Under the pieces are notes generated by a model, which did not search any database, was not told the origin of the DNA, and was given only the letters and a program-made list of their open reading frames with translations. Below, in pieces: positions 9,152 through 17,807 of a stretch of DNA of 64,000 nucleotides. The stretch is taken from assembly GCA_023436495.1 (NCBI GenBank), contig JAEZIT010000125.1, positions 1-64,000 on the forward strand, read 5' to 3'. Made by a program: the position numbers and the translations under genes. The stretch comes from Acidobacteriota bacterium (GTDB lineage: Bacteria; Acidobacteriota; Blastocatellia; Pyrinomonadales; Pyrinomonadaceae). How positions within the stretch are numbered: position 1 is the stretch's first letter; each line of letters starts with the position of its first letter.

Positions 9152-10491
9152 TTCTGTGCCTCCGGGGCCTTTGCCTGGTTGTAATAAATGACAACACGGT
9201 TGTTGTCTTTGAAATACTGTTTCATAACGCGCTGGATATCCGCGGCCTTGACCGCCTGCAGTTTGGAAACCTCGGTGTTCACGGCTTTGGGGTCGTTCTG
9301 ATATGCAACGGCCCGTTCGATGGCGATCGCCTTGCCGTCATTCGTTTCCCGTGCCCTGACCGCTCGCGAGATCAACTGGTTCTTAGCCTTTTCCAATTCT
9401 TTCGCGGTAACGCCTTTGTCCTGGACCTTCTTCAGCTCGGCCAGCATCGCTTTTTCAAGATTTTCGGAAGTTCCCTTTTGCGAGCCGATGGCAACGAAGG
9501 ACATACGGCCGCCTTCTGTATTGAGTTCAAGGTCAAGGTCCGCCTGCTGGGCGATCTCCTGTTCACGTATCAGCGACTGGTACAGCCTGGAACTTGCGCC
9601 GTCGGAAAGGATCGAAGCGGCAAGCCTGAGAGCAGGAATGTCGGGGCTCGTTGTTTTTGGGGCCCGATAGACGATCGCGGTTGCCGCAAACGGGACGCGC
9701 GGGCCGAATTCGTTATAACGCCGTTCGCTGGTCCATTCGGGCTCAACCTCGGTCACGCGCCTGATGGCGTCGGATGGTTTCGGGATGCTGCCAAAATATT
9801 TGTCTATCCAGCCGTCAAGCTGCTTCTGTTCGAAATCGCCGACGACGATAAGGACAGCGTTGTCCGGCCGGTAATAGTCCTTGTAGAACTTCTCAGCGTC
9901 CGCACGGGTCGCCGCGCTGAGTTCGTCCAGGTTGCCGATCACGCCGCGTTTATACGGGTGTTTCTGGAACGTAAGTTCGTCCAGCAGCCAGTAAAACTTG
10001 CCGTACGGCGGTGCGAGCACGCCCTGCCGGTATTCTTCCTTTACAACTTCGCGTTCCGACGCAAAGTTCGCTTCGTCCACGTTGAGGTTGACCATGCGGT
10101 CGGCCTCTGCCCACAGCAGGGGTTCGAGATGATTCGACGGGACGACCTCGTAATAATTGGTGAAATCCGGCCAGGTCGAAGCGTTGTTGAAACCGCCGAC
10201 GTCCTCCGTCAGCCGGTCCATTTTCTCGTTCGGCATGTTCTTGGTCGATTTGAACATCATATGCTCGAACATATGAGCGAAGCCCGAACGGCCCGGCGGG
10301 TCGTTCTTGCCGCCGACGTCGTACCAGACGTGCAGCGAGACGGTCGGGCTTGTATTGTCGCGAAGCGTCACGACGCGAAGGCCGTTTGAAAGCGTACGCT
10401 CCTTGATATCGAGCGGAGCGACCTTCACCTGAGCGATCGCTGCAGATACAAGGCAGAGCGCAGCCGTAAATAAGGCAATAAATTTCCGCAT
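9148..10491 (-). CDS. M16-family zinc peptidase, catalytic subunit
   Basis: The start at 10489-10491 places a signal peptide (MRKFIALFTAALCLVSAAIAQ region) at the N-terminus; an in-frame ATG 12 codons earlier would add a charged stretch before it. The zinc-binding HxxEH motif is HMFEH, in RSGFAHMFEHMMFKST, with the downstream acidic ligand region present. At 447 residues it fits a single-unit M16B peptidase that needs a partner, and the gene after it supplies one lacking the motif. Its TGA overlaps the partner's ATG, which suggests coupled translation and 1:1 assembly. It is predicted to be periplasmic. Confidence 0.9.
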   Translation of the reverse strand: MRKFIALFTAALCLVSAAIAQVKVAPLDIKERTLSNGLRVVTLRDNTSPTVSLHVWYDVGGKNDPPGRSGFAHMFEHMMFKSTKNMPNEKMDRLTEDVGGFNNASTWPDFTNYYEVVPSNHLEPLLWAEADRMVNLNVDEANFASEREVVKEEYRQGVLAPPYGKFYWLLDELTFQKHPYKRGVIGNLDELSAATRADAEKFYKDYYRPDNAVLIVVGDFEQKQLDGWIDKYFGSIPKPSDAIRRVTEVEPEWTSERRYNEFGPRVPFAATAIVYRAPKTTSPDIPALRLAASILSDGASSRLYQSLIREQEIAQQADLDLELNTEGGRMSFVAIGSQKGTSENLEKAMLAELKKVQDKGVTAKELEKAKNQLISRAVRARETNDGKAIAIERAVAYQNDPKAVNTEVSKLQAVKAADIQRVMKQYFKDNNRVVIYYNQAKAPEAQK

Positions 10492-10720
10492 AAAATTTCC
10501 TTTGTTTAGAAGTAAGATCGAAGCCATCCAATATTACGCACAGCAGATGCAAATAGTTTAACCACGGGCGATAAGCCCTTGGCCGTCTGATGGTTGAGAT
10601 GCATTTGCAAGCGGATAAGTGCGCCGGGATTCGATCGGGACGTTTCCGACCGGGCAGGCGGTAACTCGTGCGAAATTACTCTTTGGCTAACCGTTGTTAT
10701 TTTAAGGGCCGGATCACTCG

Positions 10721-10751
10721 TCGGGCGCCCGAACAGTAGCCGGGCGCCCGA
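10721..10751. repeat. Duplicated GC-rich palindrome in the 287-base gap downstream of hbd
   Basis: CGGGCGCCCG occurs twice, at 10722-10731 and 10741-10750, nine bases apart. Each copy is self-complementary and the copies can also pair with each other. They sit 28-57 bases past the 3' end of the minus-strand 3-hydroxybutyryl-CoA dehydrogenase gene. No T-tract follows on either strand. The rest of the gap 10492-10778 shows no gene; a small GGGC/GCCC hairpin lies near 10565-10580. Confidence 0.5.
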
Positions 10752-10778
10752 TCGGTTCCGTATTAAACCGCCGTGCGG

Positions 10779-11627
10779 TCACTGATAGTCGTAGAAGCCT
10801 TTGCCACTCTTGCGGCCTAACCAGCCGGCGTCGACGTATTTTTTAAGCAGCGGGCACGGACGATATTTCGGATCGCCAAGACCTTCGTGCAGCACATTCA
10901 TGATCGCCAGACAGACATCAAGCCCGATAAAGTCAGCGAGCGTGAGCGGGCCCATCGGATGGTTCATTCCGAGTTTCATTATCTCGTCGATCGCTTCGCG
11001 GGTGGCGACGCCTTCGTGAAGCGTGAATATCGCCTCATTGATCATCGGCATCAGCACGCGGTTCGAAACGAACCCCGGCGAATCGTTGCATTCGACCGGA
11101 ACCTTGCCGAGCTGTTCCGATAGCGACTTCACCTGCGCGTAAGTCTCATCGGATGTTGCAATTCCGCGGATAACTTCAACCAGTTTCATAAGCGGAACCG
11201 GGTTGAAGAAGTGCATGCCGATCACCTTGTCCGGCCGTTTTGTCACGCCGGCGATCTTTGTGATCGAGATCGACGACGTGTTCGACGAGAGTATTGTGTC
11301 CGGGCCGCAAATTCCGTCCAGTTTCTGAAAGATGTCGCGTTTTATCTCAAAATTCTCGGTCGCTGCCTCGACAATGAGCGAGCAGTCTTTGAGTTCTTCG
11401 AGACTCGTTACTGTTCGTATCCGCCCGAGGACCTCCGACTTTTGCTCTTCGGTCATCGTTTCCTTCTTTACGAAACGGTCGAGGCTTTTACCGATATTCG
11501 CGAGCCCGCGTGAGACAAACTCCTCGCTAATGTCGCACATTATCACATCGAAACCGGCAGCAGCGGCGGTTTGAGCAATGCCGTTGCCCATCGTGCCGGC
11601 GCCGATCACTCCAATAATTTCAGCCAT
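10779..11627 (-). CDS. hbd: 3-hydroxybutyryl-CoA dehydrogenase
   Basis: This 282-residue single-function enzyme interconverts acetoacetyl-CoA and 3-hydroxybutyryl-CoA with NAD(P). The Rossmann motif GAGTMGNGIAQ is at residues 8-18. The catalytic His lies in GMHFFNPVPLMKLVE and the C-terminal domain has NHPMGPLTLADFIGLD. Its neighbours are a thiolase and a CoA-transferase on the same strand, which form a four-carbon acyl-CoA block. The direction (synthesis or oxidation) cannot be told from sequence. Confidence 0.92.
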   Translation of the reverse strand: MAEIIGVIGAGTMGNGIAQTAAAAGFDVIMCDISEEFVSRGLANIGKSLDRFVKKETMTEEQKSEVLGRIRTVTSLEELKDCSLIVEAATENFEIKRDIFQKLDGICGPDTILSSNTSSISITKIAGVTKRPDKVIGMHFFNPVPLMKLVEVIRGIATSDETYAQVKSLSEQLGKVPVECNDSPGFVSNRVLMPMINEAIFTLHEGVATREAIDEIMKLGMNHPMGPLTLADFIGLDVCLAIMNVLHEGLGDPKYRPCPLLKKYVDAGWLGRKSGKGFYDYQ

Positions 11628-11700
11628 TTTAATTATTCCTCGTGTTAAAAAAGTGTTTGATCGATACTAAAAAATAATCGAATTCAGGCATTAAAACAAA

Positions 11701-11728
11701 CGAGCGAAAAGAATTAACCTTTCGCTCG
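11701..11728 (-). terminator. Intrinsic terminator after the 11757-12194 gene
   Basis: CGAGCGAAA (11701-11709) and TTTCGCTCG (11720-11728) form a perfect 9-bp stem with a 10-base loop. On the minus strand the stem is followed by TTTGTTTTAA. It separates the small membrane gene from hbd. Confidence 0.65.
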
Positions 11729-11756
11729 ATGTTTAGAAGTTCTGATAAATTAACCT

Positions 11757-12194
11757 TTACTGCCAGTTTCCGGGCGGCGGAAAATTAGCGGGAAACTGAT
11801 TTTGCGGCCGTCCGCCGAGATAGAACTGCTTTCCGAGGTCGCCGAACAGGAACCATAGGCCGTACACACCGGCGGCGGTACCCAGCGGGAACGACAGAAG
11901 CGAGATGATGCTCGCGGCAATTCCCCAGCCGCGTGCCGACGGCTTTTCCTTCCAGAGCTTATATCCGCCGATTATCTGCGGCAGAATGAATATCAGCGAA
12001 AAGACGGCAACGAAAGCAATGGCGGCGATGAATATCACGCCTACCATCTGGCCTTCGGATCCGCGGGCACTGACAAAAATAGCGGATCCCATCACGAGGT
12101 AGATAATACAGATAAATACCATCACGACCGCCTGCAGCGCCCCGTGTGCCATCAGGAAGATCCCTACGAGCCTGTTGTGTTCTCTGGGTGACAT
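11757..12194 (-). CDS. Small four-helix membrane protein of unknown function
   Basis: This 145-residue protein has four clear hydrophobic segments (about residues 10-38, 50-70, 85-105 and 105-118) and a short Pro/Asn-rich C-terminal tail (QNQFPANFPPPGNWQ). I do not recognise a characterised family. It lies between thiolase and hbd on the same strand but ends at its own terminator, so a link to acyl-CoA metabolism is weak. The ATG start is plausible with no obvious alternative. Confidence 0.7.
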   Translation of the reverse strand: MSPREHNRLVGIFLMAHGALQAVVMVFICIIYLVMGSAIFVSARGSEGQMVGVIFIAAIAFVAVFSLIFILPQIIGGYKLWKEKPSARGWGIAASIISLLSFPLGTAAGVYGLWFLFGDLGKQFYLGGRPQNQFPANFPPPGNWQ

Positions 12195-12279
12195 CGATTA
12201 CCTCGCAATTTAGGGTTTGGCCGGCATAGCCTTCATCGAAAGATACGCTGGCCTTGGCGAAATTGTTGCAAAAATCAAG

Positions 12280-13473
12280 TTAGTCGCGTTCGACAGCCAG
12301 AGCCACGGAGTTTCCGCCGCCGAGACAAAGTGCGGCAATTCCCTTCTTGGCATCGCGACGCTTCATTTCATAAAGGAGTGTGGTGAGAATGCGCCCGCCG
12401 GAATTTCCGATCGCGTGTCCGAGAGCGACCGCACCGCCGTTGACATTGACCTTTTCCATTTCCAGGCCCAGTTCCATCATAACGCCCAATGCCTGCACGG
12501 AAAATGCTTCGTTTAGCTCAAAGAGGTCAACGTCTTCCATCTTCCAGCCAGCTTTTTCGAGTACATTCAGCACGCCCTGGACAGGCGCCATCATGATCAT
12601 TTTGGGCTCGATCCCCGAGGTCGCCGACGCGACGACGCGCGCCAGCGGTTCGACGCCAAGTTCCTTCGCCTTCGCGGCTGAGGTGACGACAATTGCCGAA
12701 GCTCCGTCGTTGACGCCCGGAGCATTGCCGGCCGTGACCGTGCCACCGTCTTTCTTGAATGCCGGACGCAGTTTGGAGAGCCCTTCGACGGTTGTATCGG
12801 GACGGACGGGCTCGTCATAATCGAGAATGACAGGTTCGCCTTTTTTCTGCGGGATCTCGATGGGAACGATCTCGTCCTTGAATCTGCCTTCGGCCTGGGC
12901 TTCGGCGGCTTTGCGGTGAGAATTGAAGGCAAAACTGTCCTGCTCTTCGCGAGTGATCTCGTATTTCTCAGCGACCAACTCGCCGGTGTTGCCCATGTGC
13001 CAATTTTCGAATGGGCACCAAAGGCCGTCGTGGATCATCAGGTCAGTCACGGTCTGATTGCCCATACGGTAGCCGTCGCGTGCTCCCGGCATTGCATACG
13101 GGATATTGGACATCGACTCCATACCGCCCGCAACTACAACCTCGGAATCGCCGAGTTGGACGGCCTGCGACGCGAGAGCGACCGCGCGGAGGCCGGAGCC
13201 GCAGACCATGTTGACGGTCAAAGCGGAAACTTCGGGCGGAAGGTCTGCCTTGAGTGCAGCCTGGCGGGCCGGAGCCTGTCCGACGCCGGCCTGGACAACA
13301 CAGCCCATAATAACTTCATTTACATCCACCGGTTCGATACCGGCGCGTTTTACTGCTTCTTTGATAGCGATCGCGCCGAGGTCCGGAGCGGTAAATCCCT
13401 TAAGAGCTCCCTGAAATTTGCCGGTCGGCGTGCGTGCCGCGCTAATAATAACTGCATCCTTTAATTCTGACAT
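12280..13473 (-). CDS. Acetyl-CoA C-acetyltransferase (thiolase)
   Basis: This 397-residue biosynthetic/degradative thiolase condenses two acetyl-CoA to acetoacetyl-CoA or runs the reverse reaction. The acyl-accepting Cys is in NMVCGSGLRAV (near residue 90), the catalytic His in NGGAVALGHAIGNSGGR and the C-terminal Cys in ALCLGGGNSVAL. It lies 62 bases downstream of the CoA-transferase gene and is followed at a distance by hbd. The context suggests interconversion of acetyl-CoA, acetoacetyl-CoA and C4 acids. Length and motifs are complete. Confidence 0.93.
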   Translation of the reverse strand: MSELKDAVIISAARTPTGKFQGALKGFTAPDLGAIAIKEAVKRAGIEPVDVNEVIMGCVVQAGVGQAPARQAALKADLPPEVSALTVNMVCGSGLRAVALASQAVQLGDSEVVVAGGMESMSNIPYAMPGARDGYRMGNQTVTDLMIHDGLWCPFENWHMGNTGELVAEKYEITREEQDSFAFNSHRKAAEAQAEGRFKDEIVPIEIPQKKGEPVILDYDEPVRPDTTVEGLSKLRPAFKKDGGTVTAGNAPGVNDGASAIVVTSAAKAKELGVEPLARVVASATSGIEPKMIMMAPVQGVLNVLEKAGWKMEDVDLFELNEAFSVQALGVMMELGLEMEKVNVNGGAVALGHAIGNSGGRILTTLLYEMKRRDAKKGIAALCLGGGNSVALAVERD

Positions 13474-13535
13474 TTTAATAACCTCTCGAGTGTATAAGCG
13501 AATATCTGAAATAGCATCTATCTAAATTATACGGC

Positions 13536-14807
13536 TCAGCGGCCAAAGCGTTCAAACGCCGCGCGTTCGAGGGCTTCGCGGTGGTCGGGATGCGCGATGC
13601 GGATGAGCTCCGCGGCACGCTGCCGCATGTTCTTGCCGTAAAGATATGCTACGCCGTATTCGGTGACGATGTAATGGACGTGAGCACGCGTGGTGACGAC
13701 GCCGGCCCCTTGTTTTAGGAACGGAACGATCTTGCTTTCGCCGCGGGATGTGACCGAGGGCAGGGCTATGATGGGTTTTCCGCCTTCGGAAAGCGATGCT
13801 CCGCGGATGAAGTCCATCTGACCGCCTACGCCTGAATATTGCCGCGTGCCGATCGAATCGGCGCACACCTGTCCGGTGAGATCGACCTCGATCGCGCTGT
13901 TGATGGCTGTCACTTTCGGATTTCGGCGGATGACCGCGGTGTCATTCACGTAGGCGATATCGAGCATGAGAACCTGCGGATTATCGTCGATGAAGTCGTA
14001 CAGCCGACGCGTTCCCATCACGAAGCCCGAGACGATCTTGCCCGGATGTTTGGCCTTCTTGGAACCGTTTACGATTCCCTTTTCGATAAGGTCGATCAGG
14101 CCGTCGGAGAACATTTCTGTATGAATTCCAAGGTCCTTGTGATTATGCAAGGCGGCAAGCACCGCGTTGGGAATGGACCCGATCCCCATCTGAAGTGTCG
14201 CACCATCATCGATCATCTCCGCGATAAACCGTCCGATCGCGATGTCGATATCCGAGAGTTCCGGCGGGCGGACCTCGTGCAGCGGCTCGTCGACCTCAAC
14301 AGCACCATGGATCTTGTCAATATGTACGAGGGCATCTCCGATGGTCCTGGGCATCCGAGGATTTATCTGTGCGGCCACGTATTTAGCGCAATCTACCGCC
14401 GCCCGGGCGATATCGACGGAAACACCGAGCGAACAAAATCCGTGTTTATCGGGCGGCGAGACATTTATCAGCGCAGCGTCCAGCGGCATGATCCCCCGGC
14501 GAAAGAGCGCGGGTATTTCGGAAAGAAAGACGGGAATATAATCGGCCCGGCCCTCGTTTACCGCCGGCCTGACGTTGGCTCCGACGAAAAAGGCATTCGT
14601 GGAAAAACTTGCTGAAAACTCCGGAGCCGTGTATGGCGCCGCGCCTTCTGTATGAAGATGGACGAGTTCCACATCGCGAAGGCCGGAAGCGTTTCCGGTC
14701 AAGGCGTTTATCAGGGCTTGCGGTGCCGCGGCCACGCTGTGAATGAACACCCGGTTTCCGGACCGGATGGGCGAGACGGCTTCTGCCGCCGAAAGAAAAT
14801 GTGTCAT
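13536..14807 (-). CDS. Acetyl-CoA hydrolase / CoA-transferase family protein (4-hydroxybutyrate CoA-transferase-like)
   Basis: This 423-residue protein has the two-domain CoA-transferase fold. The glutamate-bearing segment is around VDEPLHEV and IGRFIAEMIDDGATLQMGIGSIPNAV, and GVGGQMDFIRGA and TEYGVAYLYGK are typical of the acetyl-CoA hydrolase/4-hydroxybutyrate CoA-transferase family. It moves CoA between acetyl-CoA and another short acid; the acceptor is not predictable. It is the first gene of a minus-strand block with thiolase and 3-hydroxybutyryl-CoA dehydrogenase, which favours a C4 acid such as acetoacetate or butyrate. Confidence 0.85.
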   Translation of the reverse strand: MTHFLSAAEAVSPIRSGNRVFIHSVAAAPQALINALTGNASGLRDVELVHLHTEGAAPYTAPEFSASFSTNAFFVGANVRPAVNEGRADYIPVFLSEIPALFRRGIMPLDAALINVSPPDKHGFCSLGVSVDIARAAVDCAKYVAAQINPRMPRTIGDALVHIDKIHGAVEVDEPLHEVRPPELSDIDIAIGRFIAEMIDDGATLQMGIGSIPNAVLAALHNHKDLGIHTEMFSDGLIDLIEKGIVNGSKKAKHPGKIVSGFVMGTRRLYDFIDDNPQVLMLDIAYVNDTAVIRRNPKVTAINSAIEVDLTGQVCADSIGTRQYSGVGGQMDFIRGASLSEGGKPIIALPSVTSRGESKIVPFLKQGAGVVTTRAHVHYIVTEYGVAYLYGKNMRQRAAELIRIAHPDHREALERAAFERFGR

Positions 14808-14968
14808 AAAGGTTCAATAGCAAAATGTTACGGCCGCGGCCGTCTAAAGCATGAAGCCAGGTACTGTCCGGCATTAATTATTTGGATATCACCGATGACC
14901 GGACGGCAATAATAACAACAATTACTATACCAGCACCGGTCGGCAAGCCGGCCGATACAGGAGAAACT

Positions 14969-15541
14969 ATGCTCATCGCCTTGGAAGGCAGTTCACCGAC
15001 GATATTCGGTGAGAATAATTACAAGTACTACGTTTGGGAAGCATTCGCAAAGACGAAAGAAGCAAGAAAGATCTACATACCGGGCCCCGCGGCGTTGTCG
15101 TTTGGCGGCAGCATGATCAACATCAGCAAAATGGCTGACAGGGCGTGCTCATTCATCGACGGCAGTTCGGAACGTATTACGTTGATCGGATGGAGCCGGG
15201 GCGCGGCTGCATGTATCCAGGTAGCGCACAATCTGAAAGGCAAAGGCCGGAAGATCGACGCGATGTTCTTATTCGACGCCGTCGATCAGGACACATCTAC
15301 GAACAGTGATCTGGACATGATCCCCGGCACTGTCGAGAATGTATACCACGCCATCGCGACGAAAAAATCGTGGTCCGACCGGCAGATCTTCCCTACCTGC
15401 GGCAAAAAAGCGGAACAGGGTGTCGTGCTTAATAAGCGTGATTTCCACACAACGCATGGCGGAATCGCGGGTGCGGGCGACGATGATGCGGGCTCAAAGG
15501 TCTGGATGTGGGAAAAGTTAAGAGACAAGGGCGTCCTATAG
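14969..15541 (+). CDS. Alpha/beta-hydrolase of the DUF2235-like type
   Basis: AGGAG at 14960-14963 decides the ATG at 14969; an ATG 29 codons earlier has no such site. The 190-residue product has the nucleophile elbow GWSRGAA (Ser about 76), a glycine-rich N-terminal segment and a late His in HTTHGGIAGAGDDD. This resembles the single-domain DUF2235/T6SS phospholipase-like hydrolases, which carry the same GxSRGA elbow and late GGIG-like His motif. There is no signal peptide. The substrate is unknown. No T6SS or toxin partner is evident nearby, although the following small gene is uncharacterised. Confidence 0.65.
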   Translation: MLIALEGSSPTIFGENNYKYYVWEAFAKTKEARKIYIPGPAALSFGGSMINISKMADRACSFIDGSSERITLIGWSRGAAACIQVAHNLKGKGRKIDAMFLFDAVDQDTSTNSDLDMIPGTVENVYHAIATKKSWSDRQIFPTCGKKAEQGVVLNKRDFHTTHGGIAGAGDDDAGSKVWMWEKLRDKGVL

Positions 15542-15549
15542 CAAATCGG

Positions 15550-15593
15550 GCTCTGGGCGCACTCGCTCCGGATCCTCCGAGTCCGCCCAGGGC
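15550..15593. repeat. Long two-part hairpin downstream of the hydrolase gene
   Basis: A 10-bp outer stem (GCTCTGGGCG with CGCCCAGGGC, one G-T pair), a C/C mismatch and a 5-bp inner stem (ACTCG with CGAGT) enclose a 12-base loop. It begins 9 bases after the hydrolase stop. No clear T-run follows, so it may be a factor-dependent terminator or an mRNA-stabilising structure. Confidence 0.6.
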
Positions 15594-15633
15594 ATCTTAA
15601 CGGAAGGCCGCTGCCTGTGTTAATCTCGGAAAT

Positions 15634-15993
15634 ATGTCGCAAAATTTTCAACCCGGGGATTTCCTGATCTTCCAGCTCGAAGCAGGATTTGCATTACTGC
15701 GTGTGCTTGCCGTCGATGAGACCGAAGGTGATACGGTCTGGCACGTTGCCGGATATAACGAATACTTCCTCGATGTCGATATGGCCGACGCAGCGCTTGA
15801 AAATCCGGGAGCTCTGACCGTTAGCCATCCGCATATCGCCCTTACCAACCGCGCTTTCGAAAGCACGCAGGTCGCACGAATGACGAACGTCGCGTTGACT
15901 GACGAGGAACTGACAGGACTGCAGGAATGGCGTTCGCAGCCGGCACCGGAAGTGTCCGACCGGTCGGTGCGTTTAATGCTTGGCCTTCGATGA
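15634..15993 (+). CDS. Uncharacterised 119-residue protein
   Basis: I do not recognise the family. The protein is soluble and acidic, with an N-terminal beta-rich stretch (FQPGDFLIFQLEAGFALLRV) that reads like a small SH3/Tudor-type barrel, then ALTNRAFESTQVARM and an acidic helix. There is no signal peptide. The ATG has only a weak SD (GGA). It overlaps the convergent zinc-ribbon gene by 21 bases. Codon use and amino-acid composition look like those of a real gene. Confidence 0.6.
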   Translation: MSQNFQPGDFLIFQLEAGFALLRVLAVDETEGDTVWHVAGYNEYFLDVDMADAALENPGALTVSHPHIALTNRAFESTQVARMTNVALTDEELTGLQEWRSQPAPEVSDRSVRLMLGLR

Positions 15994-16467
15994 TCGAACC
16001 GGAATTTTGTCGCGGATATTTCGGGTCGTATTTTCAGTGATGCTTGGCGGCACAGCCCCGGAGAAAAGTGCGTTGTTCAAGAGCCTTTCGGTTCCCGGGT
16101 TTTCAAGCTGGGCCGATCGATCATCTTCCGGTTCCCGCTCCGGCCGCAGCTTCTCAAATTGTTTCTTGAGCATCCGCGTCCTAATGAATGTTTGGACCTG
16201 CCAGGCCGTGATCGCGATCAAGAAACCGGACACAAGGTAGATGAGCCAGTGCGTATCTGGGCGAAATCCCAGAACGGCGTATAACGCTATTGCAAGCGAA
16301 AGGCTCACTATGCTCGTCGCAAGGCTCAGGAACGAGTTAGCACTAAGGTGAGCCTGCGGGGAGACCTCTTTTTTTGCCAATTTTTCGAGATCATGCAAAT
16401 ACGTGCCGCAGTTTCGGCAGTAGCTTTCGGGCCGTTGTTCAGCGCTTCCGCATTTCGGACAGTACAT
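15973..16467 (-). CDS. Zinc-ribbon membrane protein
   Basis: This 164-residue protein begins with a CxxC...CxxC zinc ribbon (CPKCGSAEQRPESYCRNCG). A soluble linker and two adjacent transmembrane helices (about 45-68 and 72-92) follow, then a charged Glu/Arg-rich cytoplasmic tail. Such proteins are common and mostly uncharacterised. Its 3' end overlaps the convergent gene at 15634-15993. It lies 32 bases after proline dehydrogenase on the same strand and may be co-transcribed with it. Confidence 0.75.
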   Translation of the reverse strand: MYCPKCGSAEQRPESYCRNCGTYLHDLEKLAKKEVSPQAHLSANSFLSLATSIVSLSLAIALYAVLGFRPDTHWLIYLVSGFLIAITAWQVQTFIRTRMLKKQFEKLRPEREPEDDRSAQLENPGTERLLNNALFSGAVPPSITENTTRNIRDKIPVRSSKAKH

Positions 16468-16499
16468 AAGACGTTAAACGTCGACAGTCTTTATTTAGT

Positions 16500-17678
16500 T
16501 CACCGGACCCCGCGTCGTTTGAGCTCGATCTTTATCATTTCCAGCTCTCGGCTCACTTGCCCCGCCGTCGCGGTATTCTCTTCGGCCCGGCGTATCAAAT
16601 ACGGTACGGAATCGTGTACGGGGCCGTAAGGCACGTATTTGGACACGTTGTAACCGTGTTTCGCGAGAACGTAAGAGATGTTATCGCCCATTCCATACAA
16701 CTGCGAAAAGAAGATGTGCGGGTGATCATTCGGAATTCCCCGTTCGTGCATTTTCGCCGCCAAATGGTATGCACTGTTTTCGTTATGCGTCGCATTGACG
16801 AAGGCTATTTCGTCGACGTGGTCGAGGCAGTAATCCAGCGCAGCGTCGAAATCCCTGTCTGTTGATTGTTTGTCGACATGTATAGGCGACGGATATCCCA
16901 TTTCGCGGGCGCGTTCACGCTCCTTTTCCATATAGGCGCCGCGAACGAGCTTTATCCCGAGAATGTAACCGCCGCGTTTCGCCTCGGCCCGCGCGTCCTT
17001 TAAGAATTGCAGCCGATCGGTCCGATACATCTGAAGCGTGTTGTAAATGATCGGCCGTGAACGGTTGAACCGGCCCATCATCTCGGTCGCCATGCGATCG
17101 ATTGCATCCTGGTACCAGCTATCCTCGGCATCTATAAACGTCGGCTGACCGACGGAATGCGCGAATTCACAAATACTTTGGATGCGCTGTGTTATGCGCT
17201 CGCATTTCGCCTGGCTTTTTGCGTCGAGCTTCTTCTTTGCGCTCATTCGTTCGAGCGTGCCAAGAGGTGCGATGCCGGTAACCTTAAATACCGAGAAAGG
17301 GATTGCCGGGTCGCCTTTCGCCCGCTCGATAGTCCGAATGATCTCGGCCTTTGTGAAGTCGAAATCTTCTTCGCTCGATTTGCCTTCGACCGAATAGTCC
17401 AGGATGGTACCGATGCCCGATGCGAAAAGCTTTCGAATTGCACCTTCGGATTCGGCGATCGTCTCGCCGCCGCAGAATTGTTCGAAGATCGTCCGCTTTA
17501 TCATTCCCTCGACAGGCAGACCGACATTCAGGGCAAATTTAGCTAAGCGAGTTCCGATCGAGCTCAGCGTCGGCGAATTCATCAGCCTGAACAGTCTGTA
17601 TTTTTCCTTTAGTTCGGAGTCGGATTTATCGGCGTACGCGGTAGCGGTGTCTCGGAAGTCCAAATTTAGTTCGCTCAT
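16500..17678 (-). CDS. putA: Proline dehydrogenase
   Basis: This monofunctional FAD-dependent proline dehydrogenase oxidises proline to pyrroline-5-carboxylate. The (beta-alpha)8 barrel shows YNTLQMYRTDRLQFL, LGIKLVRGAYMEKER and the C-terminal YVPYGPVHDSVPYLIRRAEEN, where the conserved Arg pair binds proline. I use the ATG at 17676-17678 (MSELNLDF); an ATG 9 codons upstream is equally possible. No P5C dehydrogenase domain or gene is adjacent. It is divergent from proS, so proline use for charging and proline breakdown share one intergenic region. Confidence 0.9.
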   Translation of the reverse strand: MSELNLDFRDTATAYADKSDSELKEKYRLFRLMNSPTLSSIGTRLAKFALNVGLPVEGMIKRTIFEQFCGGETIAESEGAIRKLFASGIGTILDYSVEGKSSEEDFDFTKAEIIRTIERAKGDPAIPFSVFKVTGIAPLGTLERMSAKKKLDAKSQAKCERITQRIQSICEFAHSVGQPTFIDAEDSWYQDAIDRMATEMMGRFNRSRPIIYNTLQMYRTDRLQFLKDARAEAKRGGYILGIKLVRGAYMEKERERAREMGYPSPIHVDKQSTDRDFDAALDYCLDHVDEIAFVNATHNENSAYHLAAKMHERGIPNDHPHIFFSQLYGMGDNISYVLAKHGYNVSKYVPYGPVHDSVPYLIRRAEENTATAGQVSRELEMIKIELKRRGVR

Positions 17679-17741
17679 ATGAACATTTCGTTGCGTTTGG
17701 TTCAAAAAGACAGATTAAGACAATTAAAGAATAAGGGCAAA

Positions 17742-17770
17742 TTGAGTCTTTCCGGCAATTACATTATATT
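17742..17770 (+). promoter_or_regulatory. Predicted sigma-70 promoter of proS
   Basis: TTGAGT (17742-17747) and TATATT (17765-17770) are separated by 17 bases. A GGAG at 17798-17801 then sits 6 bases before the proS ATG. The match is by consensus only. Confidence 0.5.
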
Positions 17771-17807
17771 TTGTGTTTAACCTGACGCCCGAAAGGCGGA
17801 GAGATAT

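Noticed and set aside
9130..10389. Long open frame on the + strand opposite the M16 peptidases
   Set aside because: Its sequence is compositionally a mirror of the coding strand and matches no family; the minus-strand frames carry the motifs and signal peptides.
13839..14615. Open frame on the + strand opposite the CoA-transferase
   Set aside because: No recognisable protein features; the minus strand carries a full-length, motif-complete enzyme.
17780..17807. Possible T-box or structured leader for proS
   Set aside because: Only a tiny GCC/GGC stem is present in a leader under 45 bases, with no T-box consensus.
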